Origin: JALORV01 sp044225415
GTDB lineage: Bacteria; Pseudomonadota; Gammaproteobacteria; Burkholderiales; Burkholderiaceae_F
Length of the DNA stretch: 14,628 nucleotides
Assembly: GCA_044225415.1 (NCBI GenBank)
Contig: JBGAIO010000079.1
Span: 1-14,628, forward strand
Direction: 5' to 3'
Part shown: positions 7,546 to 14,593 of the stretch, piece after piece
Layout: each line of letters begins with the position of its first letter
How positions within the stretch are numbered: the first letter of the stretch is position 1
The notes under the pieces: model-generated
Database searches by the model: none
Seen by the model: only the letters and a program-made list of their open reading frames with translations
What the model was told of the DNA's origin: nothing
Position numbers and translations under genes: made by a program

Positions 7546-9375
7546 GTGCAAGCGACGGACATCCGTCGGCCCGAGCATTTCCATCGGGTCGTGGACTGCC
7601 AGTGGGCCTGCCCTGCGCACACACCGGTTCCCGAGTACATCCGCCTGATCGCCGCGGGACGCTACAGCGACGCGTATCTGGTCAACTGGCATTCGAACGT
7701 CTTTCCCGGCATCCTCGGACGCACCTGCGACCGGCCCTGCGAGCCGGCCTGCCGGCGCGGCCGCGTCGAGGAGAACCAGGCACCGCGGCCGGAACCGGTT
7801 GCGATCTGCCGGCTGAAGCGCGTCGCCGCCGACTTCAAGGGCGACGTCAAGGGACGGTTGCCGAAGCGGCGCGTCGCGATGAACGGCAAGCGCGTTGCAT
7901 GCATCGGCGCCGGACCGGCGTCGCTCACCGTGGCGCGCGACCTCGCCCCGCTCGGCTATCACGTCACGGTCTTCGACCAGGACCCGAAGGCCGGCGGCAT
8001 GATCCGCACGCAGATTCCGCGCTTCCGCCTGCCCGAGGAAGTGATCGACGAGGAAACCGGCTACATCCTCGATCTCGGCGTCGAGTTCCGCGCCGGCGTG
8101 CGCATCGACTCGCTGAAGGACGTGCTCGCGCAGGGCTTCGACGCGGTGTTCGTCGGTTCCGGCGCGCCGCGCGGCCGCGACCTCGACATTCCCGGCCGCA
8201 AGGAAGCGGCGGCGAAGATCCACGTCGGCATCGACTGGCTGTCGTCGGTGTCCTTCGGCCACGTCACCGCGATCGGCAAGCGCGTCATCGTGCTGGGCGG
8301 CGGCAACACCGCGATGGACTGCTGCCGCACGGCGCGACGCATGGGCGGCGAGGACGTCAAGGTCATCGTGCGCTCCGGCTTCGACGAGATGAAGGCCTCG
8401 CCGTGGGAGAAGGAGGACGCGATGCACGAGGGCATCCCGATCCTGAACTTCCTCGTGCCGAAGGCGTTCCTGCACGACAACGGCCGGCTGACCGGCATGA
8501 GCTTCGAATCGGTCAAGGCCGTGTACGACGCGAACGGTCGCCGCTCGCTGGTGCCGACCGGCGAGCCGGACCAGACCTTCGACTGCGACGAGGTGCTGGT
8601 CGCCGTGGGACAGGAGAACGCCTTCCCGTGGATCGAGCGCGACGCCGGCGTTGAATTCGATCGCCACGGCATGCCGGTGCTGAACGCGGCCACGCTGCAA
8701 TCGACCCGCGCCGAGGTCTTCTTCGGTGGCGACGCCGCGCTGGGCCCGAAGAACATCATCTGGGCGGTGGCGCAGGGCCACGACGCGGCGGTGTCGATCG
8801 ACAAGTTCCTGCACGGCGAGGACGTCACCCAGCGCCCCGCGCCCGGCGTGACGCTGCTGTCGCAGAAGATGGGCATCCACGAGTGGAGCTACGACAACGA
8901 GGTCGCGCCCGACACGCGCTTCAAGGTGCCCTGGCGCGACATCAACCAGTCCCTGCGCAGCATCCGCGTGGAGGTCGAACTCGGCTTCGACGCCGCCACT
9001 GCGTGGAAGGAAGCGCAGCGCTGCCTGAACTGCGACGTGCAGACCGTGTTCTCGACCTCGCTGTGCATCGAATGCGACGCCTGCGTGGACATCTGTCCCA
9101 CCGACTGCATCACCTTCACCGTCGACGGTGAGGAGCCCGAGCTGCGGCAGCGGCTGCGGCGGCCCGCGTTGAATACCCATCAACCGCTGTACGCATCGAC
9201 GCCGCTGAAGACCGGCCGACTCATGATCAAGGACGAAGACGTGTGCCTGCACTGCGGGCTGTGTGCCGAACGCTGCCCGACCGGCGCCTGGGACATGCAG
9301 AAGTTCTTCCTCGAGATGACGCACGCCGGCCGCGGTTGCCGCCCGGCGACGGCGCAGCAGAAGGAGGCCGCGTGA
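7546..9375 (+). CDS. korC: KorC-type FAD/NAD(P) oxidoreductase with C-terminal 2[4Fe-4S] ferredoxin domain
   Basis: Electron-transfer subunit of the 2-oxoacid oxidoreductase, 609 residues. Seen: an N-terminal GltD-like cysteine-rich domain (C18, C22, C61, C65, C69, C88) that should bind Fe-S; FAD motif GAGPAS (121-126); NAD(P) motif VIVLGGGNTAMDCC; FAD-binding GGDAALGP; and two ferredoxin motifs, CIECDACVDICP (507-518) and C567/C570/C573/C577 in CLHCGLCAERCP. It should move electrons between KorAB and NAD(P) and carries its own ferredoxin. I chose the GTG at 7546 because GGGAG lies eight bases upstream and similarity begins there; the in-frame ATG at 7396 would add 50 residues of unconvincing sequence. 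The stop overlaps the korA start by one base. Azoarcus evansii has a comparable KorC. A different partner enzyme is possible but context argues against it. Confidence 0.85.
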   Translation: MQATDIRRPEHFHRVVDCQWACPAHTPVPEYIRLIAAGRYSDAYLVNWHSNVFPGILGRTCDRPCEPACRRGRVEENQAPRPEPVAICRLKRVAADFKGDVKGRLPKRRVAMNGKRVACIGAGPASLTVARDLAPLGYHVTVFDQDPKAGGMIRTQIPRFRLPEEVIDEETGYILDLGVEFRAGVRIDSLKDVLAQGFDAVFVGSGAPRGRDLDIPGRKEAAAKIHVGIDWLSSVSFGHVTAIGKRVIVLGGGNTAMDCCRTARRMGGEDVKVIVRSGFDEMKASPWEKEDAMHEGIPILNFLVPKAFLHDNGRLTGMSFESVKAVYDANGRRSLVPTGEPDQTFDCDEVLVAVGQENAFPWIERDAGVEFDRHGMPVLNAATLQSTRAEVFFGGDAALGPKNIIWAVAQGHDAAVSIDKFLHGEDVTQRPAPGVTLLSQKMGIHEWSYDNEVAPDTRFKVPWRDINQSLRSIRVEVELGFDAATAWKEAQRCLNCDVQTVFSTSLCIECDACVDICPTDCITFTVDGEEPELRQRLRRPALNTHQPLYASTPLKTGRLMIKDEDVCLHCGLCAERCPTGAWDMQKFFLEMTHAGRGCRPATAQQKEAA

Positions 9376-11267
9376 TGGACATGGCCACCAGGACGGCACC
9401 GCCGCCCGCCACTTCCGAATCGCTGAAGTCGAGCCGCATCACGGCGGTGAACAACTTCGTCATCAAGTTCGCCAACGTCAACGGCTCGGGTTCCGCGTCG
9501 GCCAACGAGCTCTTCGCGCGCAGCATCCTGCGCATGGGCGTGCCGGTGTCGCCGCGCAACATCTTCCCGTCGAACATCCAGGGGCTGCCGACCTGGTACG
9601 AGGTGCGCGTCACCGAGGACGGTCATCTCGGCCGCCGCGGCGGCGTCGACCTGATGGTCGCGATGAACCCGCAGACCTGGGACAAGGACGTCAAGGAGAT
9701 CGAGCCGGGCGGCTACCTGCTGTACGACTCCACGCGGCCGCTGCCGCCGTCGAAGTTCCGCGACGACGTGCGCGCGATCGGCGTGCCGCTGTCGCAGATC
9801 GCCGCGACGCACTTCTCCGACCCCAAGGAACGGCAGCTGCTGAAGAACATCATGTACGTCGGCGTGCTGGCGTCGATGCTGGGCATCGAGCCCGAGGTGA
9901 TCGCGCAGCTGCTGGGCGAGCAGTACAAGGGCAAGGACAAGCTGATCAAGCCGAACCTCGACGCGTTCATGAGCGGCCTGCGCTACGGCCGCGAACACCT
10001 CGACGACGCGATCGGCCTGAAGATCGAACGCCGCGACAAGGTCGGCAACCGCATCTTCGTCGAGGGCAATGCGGCGGCGGCGCTGGGCTGCGTGTACGGC
10101 GGCGCCACCGTCTGCGCCTGGTATCCGATCACGCCGTCGTCCTCGCTGGCCGAGGCCTTCCAGAAGTACTGCGCGCGCTACCGCACCGACCGCGAGACCG
10201 GCGAGCAGCGCTACGCGATCGTGCAGGCCGAGGACGAGCTCGCCTCGATCGGCATGGTGATCGGGGCGGGCTGGAACGGCGCGCGTTCGTTCACCGCGAC
10301 CTCCGGGCCGGGCATCTCGCTGATGGGCGAGTTCATCGGGCTCGCCTACTTCGCCGAGATCCCGGCGGTGCTGATCGACGTGCAGCGCGGCGGACCGTCG
10401 ACCGGCATGCCGACGCGCACGCAGCAGTCCGACGTGCTGGCCTGCGCCTACGCGTCGCACGGCGACACGAAGCACGTGCTGCTGTTCCCGGAGGATCCGC
10501 ACGAGTGCTTCACCTTCTCCGCCGCGGCGCTGGACCTGGCCGAGCGGCTGCAGACGCCGATCTTCGTCATGACCGACCTCGACATCGGCATGAACCACCG
10601 GCTGTGCAAGCCCTTCGAGTGGGACGACAGCCGCCAGTACGACCGCGGCAAGGTGATGAGCGCGGCAGAACTGGAAGCCGGCCGCGATTTCGGCCGCTAC
10701 CTGGACGTCGACGGCGACGGCATCCCCTTCCGCACGCTGCCGGGCGCGCATCCGACCAAGGGCGCTTACTTCACGCGCGGCACGACGCGCGACGCCTACG
10801 CGCGCTACTCCGAAGCCGGGCCCGACTACATCTACAACATGGAGCGGCTGCTGCGGAAGTTCGACACCGCGAAGGCGCTGGTGCCGCAGCCGATCGTGCA
10901 CCGGCCCGCGCACAAGGCCGCGGCCGGCGTTCTCTACTACGGATCGACGTCGCCGGCGATGGACGAGGCCGTACAGCTGCTGCAGGCGCAGGGCGTGCAC
11001 GTCGCCCGCATGCGGCTGCGCGCGTTCCCCTTCCCGAAGGCCGTCGACGAGTTCATCGCCGAGCACGAGACCGTGTTCGTCGTCGAGCAGAACCGCGACG
11101 GGCAGCTGCGCACGCTGCTGGTCAATGAACTGGAAGTCGACCCGGCGCGGCTGGTGCCGGTGCTGCACTACGACGGCACGCCGATCACTGCGCGCTTCAT
11201 CGCCAAGGCGATCGGCGGGCACGTGGCGGCGCACACGCTGCGCGCGATCCCGGGCAAGGCGGCGTGA
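9375..11267 (+). CDS. korA: 2-oxoglutarate:acceptor oxidoreductase, fused gamma-alpha subunit
   Basis: Large subunit of a 2-oxoacid:ferredoxin-type oxidoreductase, 630 residues, intact. Residues about 25-205 form the gamma (CoA-side) domain, with NGSGSASANELFARSILRMG and FPSNIQGLPTWYEVRV. From about 225 the alpha (pyrimidine-binding) domain follows, with GNAAAALGCVYGG, YPITPSS (250-256), TSGPGISLMGE and QRGGPSTGMPTRTQQSD. The C-terminal part (FVVEQNRDGQL) is the usual domain II. The gamma-alpha fusion is the architecture of bacterial KorA, as in Mycobacterium. It starts at ATG 9375, overlapping the korC TGA, with AAGGAGG seven bases upstream; this indicates translational coupling. With KorB it would interconvert 2-oxoglutarate + CoA and succinyl-CoA + CO2. 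Specificity for 2-oxoglutarate is inferred from family and from the adjacent odh genes; other 2-oxoacids are not excluded. Confidence 0.9.
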   Translation: MDMATRTAPPPATSESLKSSRITAVNNFVIKFANVNGSGSASANELFARSILRMGVPVSPRNIFPSNIQGLPTWYEVRVTEDGHLGRRGGVDLMVAMNPQTWDKDVKEIEPGGYLLYDSTRPLPPSKFRDDVRAIGVPLSQIAATHFSDPKERQLLKNIMYVGVLASMLGIEPEVIAQLLGEQYKGKDKLIKPNLDAFMSGLRYGREHLDDAIGLKIERRDKVGNRIFVEGNAAAALGCVYGGATVCAWYPITPSSSLAEAFQKYCARYRTDRETGEQRYAIVQAEDELASIGMVIGAGWNGARSFTATSGPGISLMGEFIGLAYFAEIPAVLIDVQRGGPSTGMPTRTQQSDVLACAYASHGDTKHVLLFPEDPHECFTFSAAALDLAERLQTPIFVMTDLDIGMNHRLCKPFEWDDSRQYDRGKVMSAAELEAGRDFGRYLDVDGDGIPFRTLPGAHPTKGAYFTRGTTRDAYARYSEAGPDYIYNMERLLRKFDTAKALVPQPIVHRPAHKAAAGVLYYGSTSPAMDEAVQLLQAQGVHVARMRLRAFPFPKAVDEFIAEHETVFVVEQNRDGQLRTLLVNELEVDPARLVPVLHYDGTPITARFIAKAIGGHVAAHTLRAIPGKAA

Positions 11268-11277
11268 GGAAACGACC

Positions 11278-12332
11278 ATGACCTACATCGCCAAGCCCCG
11301 CCTGCACCACCCCACGCTGCCCGTCAACGCGCTCGGCTACACGCGCCGCGACTACGAAGGCAAGATCTCGACGCTGTGTGCCGGTTGCGGCCACGACTCG
11401 ATCTCGGCCGCGGTCATCGAGGCCTGCTGGGCGCTCGACCTGCAGCCGCACCGGCTGGCCAAGCTGTCGGGCATCGGCTGCTCGTCGAAGACGCCGGACT
11501 ACTTCCTCGGCAACTCGCACGGCTTCAACTCCGTGCACGGCCGCATGCCGTCGGTGCTGACCGGCGCCAACCTCGCCAACCGCGAGCTGATCTACCTCGG
11601 CGTGTCGGGCGACGGCGACTCCGCCTCGATCGGCCTCGGCCAGTTCGCGCACATGGTCCGCCGTGGCGTGAACATGACCTACATCGTCGAGAACAACGGC
11701 GTGTACGGGCTCACCAAGGGCAGTTCTCGGCCACCGCCGACAAGGGCTCGAAGTCCAAGCGCGGCGCGGTGAACCGCGACTCGCCGATCGACCTGGTCGC
11801 GCTCGCCATCCAGCTCGGCGTGACCTACGTCGCGCGCAGCTTCTCCGGCGACAAGGAGCAGCTCGTGCCGCTGATCAAGGGCGCGCTGCACCACCACGGC
11901 ACCGCGCTGATCGACGTGATCAGCCCGTGCGTCGCGTTCAACAACCACGCCGGCAGCACGCGCAGCTACGACTACGTGCGCGCACACAACGAGGCGGTGA
12001 ACCGCCTCGACTTCATGCCGAAGCGCGACACCATCGACGCGAGCTACCCGCCGGGCAGCGTCACCGAGATCGTGCAGCACGACGGCTCGACGCTGCGCCT
12101 GCGCAAGCTGCACGACGGCTACGACGCCAGCGACCGCCTGGCCGCAATGACCTACATCCACAAGCATCAGCAGGTGGGCGAGATCGTCACCGGCCTGCTG
12201 TACGTCGACTCGGATACCGAGGACCTGCACCAGCACCTGCACACGCCGGCGGTGCCGCTGAACCGGCTGACGGAGAAGGAACTGTGTCCGGGGTCGGCGG
12301 CGCTGGCGGCGATCAATGCGGAGCTGGCGTAG
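11278..12332 (+). CDS. korB: 2-oxoglutarate:acceptor oxidoreductase beta subunit (one frameshift)
   Basis: Thiamine-diphosphate and [4Fe-4S] subunit of the oxidoreductase. Seen: LCAGCGHDSI (C34, C37), GIGCSSK (C68) and ISPC (C218), the four cysteines expected to hold the cluster; TPP/Mg motif GDGD (111-114) followed by VENNGVYGLTKGQ; and the C-terminal MTYIHKHQQVGEIVTGLLYV found in these beta subunits. The frame breaks at about 11721: a missing C in GGC(C)AG changes KGQFSATADKG into nonsense, and restoring it gives 351 residues, the usual size. ATG at 11278 follows GAGGA (11266-11270), seven bases away, overlapping the korA stop. Third gene of the kor operon. The break is probably a sequencing error, as KorAB cannot work without it. 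Confidence 0.88.
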
Positions 12333-12354
12333 GGCGCAGTGTGAGTTGCGGTCG

Positions 12355-12415
12355 ATGTTCCTGATTTAGGTACGATCGTTCCTGGATCAGGAACATGGCC
12401 TGAACGACGTTCAGG
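12355..12415. promoter_or_regulatory. Array of nested and tandem dyads before the membrane-protein gene
   Basis: Positions 12355-12396 form one 42-bp dyad (18 of 21 pairs) whose centre is ACGATCGT (12372-12379). The same stretch also reads as two 17-bp sites: GTTCCTG-ATT-TAGGTAC (12357-12373) and GTTCCTG-GAT-CAGGAAC (12378-12394). A third dyad, CCTGAAC-GAC-GTTCAGG (12399-12415), follows. The three centres (12365, 12386, 12407) are exactly 21 bp apart. This fits a multi-site operator or a folded leader between korB and the next gene; no regulator is identified. Confidence 0.6.
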
Positions 12416-12425
12416 CGGCACTCTC

Positions 12426-12857
12426 ATGCACCCACTGCTCCGCACCTTCCTTGCCATTGTCATCGGCTGTCTAAGCGCGTTTGCGGTGGTCGCCATCCTT
12501 GAATTGGCCGGGCATGCAATGTTTCCGGTGACGGGGCACCTGGACATAAGTTCCCGGGCCGCGATGGACTTGCCCGTGCAGATTCCCTTCCCGCGCTGCT
12601 GTCGGTGCTGGCCGCGTGGCTGGCAGGCACCTTCGTCGGCGGAATTGCCGCGTTGATCGCACCGTCGCTGGCCGCGGATCTATGCGGCGCTGGTTGGGGT
12701 GGCGATACTGGTGGGCGCCGTGGCGAACATGGCGATGGTTCCACATCCTGGGTGGTTCAGCACGGCTGCGGTCGTCGGCATCGTGGCCGCAGCCTGGGCA
12801 GGCGGCGCGCTGATTGCGCGGCGCCGTCAAGGTGGATCCCCGCTTTCGCGGGGATGA
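12426..12857 (+). CDS. Small four-helix membrane protein of unknown function (two frameshifts)
   Basis: I do not recognise a named family. After repair it is about 143 residues with four hydrophobic segments: FLAIVIGCLSAFAVVAILEL (near the N-terminus), LPALLSVLAAWLAGTFVGGI, YAALVGVAILVGAVANMAMV and TAAVVGIVAAAWAGGALIA followed by RRR. This resembles small uncharacterised inner-membrane proteins. Frame breaks lie at about 12571-12582 and near 12675. The ATG at 12426 has AGGCGG seven bases upstream, partly inside a hairpin arm (12399-12415). The last residues GGSPLSRG and the stop are encoded by a REP-like palindrome. Codons such as CTA, ATA and AGT are commoner here than in neighbours, so it may have a different origin. 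It could be cotranscribed with korCAB or have its own regulated promoter. Confidence 0.6.
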
Positions 12858-12858
12858 C
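12833..12858 (+). repeat. REP-like palindrome, unit 1
   Basis: 26-nt unit starting TGG and ending GAC with perfect 8-bp stem ATCCCCGC/GCGGGGAT and TTTC loop (12836-12855). It overlaps the 3' end of the membrane-protein gene. Same length and layout as units at 12870 and 12917, orientation plus. Confidence 0.8.
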
Positions 12859-12869
12859 AGCACACCAGC

Positions 12870-12895
12870 GTCGTCCCCGCGGAGGCGAGGACCCG
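12870..12895 (-). repeat. REP-like palindrome, unit 2 (inverted)
   Basis: 26-nt unit in reverse orientation, beginning GTC and ending CCCG on the plus strand. The stem GTCCCCGC/GCGAGGAC has one mismatch and a GGAG loop (12873-12892). An 11-nt spacer separates it from unit 1. Confidence 0.75.
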
Positions 12896-12916
12896 AGTGG
12901 ACGTTTTGCCGCAAAT

Positions 12917-12942
12917 TGGGCCCCGGCCTGCGCCGGGGCGAC
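12917..12942 (+). repeat. REP-like palindrome, unit 3, possible gltA terminator
   Basis: 26-nt unit with perfect 8-bp stem GCCCCGGC/GCCGGGGC and CTGC loop (12920-12939), orientation plus, 21 nt after unit 2. It lies seven bases beyond the gltA stop, so it may end or stabilise the gltA transcript. It lacks a clear U-tract. Confidence 0.75.
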
Positions 12943-12949
12943 GCAGCTG

Positions 12950-14266
12950 CTACCGCTGCGCGATCGGCTTGACGGTGCGGCGCGTGGCGCCCGTGTAGAG
13001 CTGCCGCGGCCGTCCGATCTTGTACTCGGGATCCGCGATCATTTCGTTCAGCTGCGCAATCCACCCCACCGTGCGCGCCAGCGCGAAGATCGCGGTGAAG
13101 AGCTGCGTCGGGATGCCGATCGCCTGCTGCACGATGCCCGAGTAGTAATCGACGTTCGGATACAGCTTGCGGCTGACGAAGTACTCGTCCTCCAGCGCGA
13201 TCTTCTCCAGCGCCATCGCCAGCTTGAACAGCGGGTCGTCCTGCAGGCCCAGCGCGTCCAGCACTTCATGGCAGGTCTCGCGCATCAGCTTGGCGCGCGG
13301 ATCGTAGTTCTTGTAGACGCGGTGGCCGAAGCCCATCAGCCGCACTTCGGAATTCTTGTCCTTCACCTTCGCGATGAAGTCACCGATCTTCGCCACCCCG
13401 CCCTGCTTCTGGATGTCGAAGAGCATGTTGAGGCAGGCCTCGTTGGCGCCGCCGTGCGCCGGGCCCCACAGGCAGGCCACACCGGCCGCGATGGCCGCGA
13501 AGGGGTTGGTGCCCGACGATGCGCACAGCCGCACCGTCGAGGTCGACGCGTTCTGCTCGTGGTCCGCGTGCAGGATGAAGATGCGGTCCATCGCGCGCAC
13601 CAGCACGTCGTTAGTCTTGTATTCCTCGCAGGGCGTGGCGAACATCAGCCGCATGAAGTTGGCCGCGTATGTCAGGTTGTTCTGCGGATACATGTACGGC
13701 TGGCCCATCGTGTACTTGTAGGCCATCGCCACCAGCGTCGGCATCTTCGCGATCAGCCGGATCGCCGAGACCTCGCGCTGCCACGGATCGTTCAGGTTCA
13801 TCGAGTCCGGATAGAACGCCGACATTGCGCCCACCAGCCCGGTCATCACCGCCATCGGATGCGCGTCGCGGCGGAAGCCGCGCAGGAAGAACTGCATCTG
13901 CTCGTTGACCATCGTGTGGTTGGTCACGCGCTTGACGAAGGCCGTCTTCTGCTTCTCGTCCGGCAGTTCGCCGAACAGCAGCAGGTGGCACACCTCCATG
14001 AAATCGCACTGCGTGGCGAGCTGCTCGATCGGGTAGCCGCGGTACAGCAGCTCGCCCTTGTCGCCGTCGATGTAGGTGATCGTCGAGTTGCACGACGCCG
14101 TGGACAGGAAACCCGGGTCGTAGGTGAATTTGCCCGTCTTGCCGTACAGCGCGCGGATGTCGATGACGTCCGGCCCCACCGAGCCCTTGTATATCGGCAG
14201 TTCCAGCGTGGGCGTACCGTCGGAGAAGGTCAGCGTGGCCTTGTCGGCCGAGGGAGTCAGTGCCAT
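12950..14266 (-). CDS. gltA: Citrate synthase (type II)
   Basis: Condenses oxaloacetate and acetyl-CoA to citrate, the entry step of the TCA cycle. The frame is intact, 438 residues, the length of hexameric type II enzymes. Seen: LHADHEQNASTSTV, catalytic GPAHGGANE (H271), GFGHRVYKNYDPRA (H315) and NVDYYSG (D373), which correspond to H264, H305 and D362 of the E. coli enzyme. ATG at 14266 has only a weak AAAGA upstream. It lies 55 bp after sdhE on the same strand and is likely part of the sdh operon. It is convergent with the kor block, separated from it by REP-like palindromes. In related bacteria odhA usually lies downstream in the same direction; here about 5.7 kb intervene. Confidence 0.98.
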   Translation of the reverse strand: MALTPSADKATLTFSDGTPTLELPIYKGSVGPDVIDIRALYGKTGKFTYDPGFLSTASCNSTITYIDGDKGELLYRGYPIEQLATQCDFMEVCHLLLFGELPDEKQKTAFVKRVTNHTMVNEQMQFFLRGFRRDAHPMAVMTGLVGAMSAFYPDSMNLNDPWQREVSAIRLIAKMPTLVAMAYKYTMGQPYMYPQNNLTYAANFMRLMFATPCEEYKTNDVLVRAMDRIFILHADHEQNASTSTVRLCASSGTNPFAAIAAGVACLWGPAHGGANEACLNMLFDIQKQGGVAKIGDFIAKVKDKNSEVRLMGFGHRVYKNYDPRAKLMRETCHEVLDALGLQDDPLFKLAMALEKIALEDEYFVSRKLYPNVDYYSGIVQQAIGIPTQLFTAIFALARTVGWIAQLNEMIADPEYKIGRPRQLYTGATRRTVKPIAQR

Positions 14267-14321
14267 GGTCGTCTTTCGGTGAGGCGGTTACGGGTGGCGC
14301 GGAACGGATTGCGGATCAGGG

Positions 14322-14591
14322 TCACGCCGCGCGCAGGCGGCGCAGCAGGTCGAGGTTCTCCGGGGTGGCCATGGATGCGCGCAGTTCGGCGCGCGCCAGC
14401 AGCAGGTCGAGCAGTTCGGTGTCGGGCAGGTCGAGCAGCGCTTCGAGCGCCAGCACGTCGTCGACCGTCAGCGCGTGCTCGTGGCGGTCGAGGAACCGCG
14501 ACACGAGGATGTCGTTCTCCAGCACGCCGCGCCGCGAGCGCCAGCGCAGCCGGCGGCGCTCGACGTCTCCGATGACGGCGCCGGAGTTCAT
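14322..14591 (-). CDS. sdhE: Succinate dehydrogenase assembly factor SdhE
   Basis: Small soluble protein (89 residues) that promotes covalent FAD attachment to SdhA. Seen: the family signature RRGVLEND (R21-G22-x-x-E25, RGxxE motif) after a basic RRRLRWRS stretch, then helical acidic segments (ALTVDDVLALEALLDLPDTELLDLL). Length is normal for the DUF339/SdhE family. I chose ATG 14591, three bases after the sdhB stop; a GTG at 14597 would overlap sdhB and add two residues. No clear Shine-Dalgarno is seen, so translation is probably coupled to sdhB. Its place between sdhB and gltA is standard for betaproteobacteria. Confidence 0.93.
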   Translation of the reverse strand: MNSGAVIGDVERRRLRWRSRRGVLENDILVSRFLDRHEHALTVDDVLALEALLDLPDTELLDLLLARAELRASMATPENLDLLRRLRAA

Positions 14592-14593
14592 GG

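Noticed and set aside
9180..11279. Minus-strand open frame of 699 codons opposite korA
   Set aside because: Mirror of korA codon bias; korA has an ideal Shine-Dalgarno and family motifs throughout.
12355..12396. Large dyad as an intrinsic terminator of korB
   Set aside because: No T-run follows on either strand, and the nested, periodically spaced sites suggest protein binding or a leader structure instead.
12605..14575. Plus-strand open frame of 656 codons opposite gltA
   Set aside because: Begins inside the membrane-protein gene because of its frameshift and then runs antisense to intact gltA and sdhE; not a fusion.
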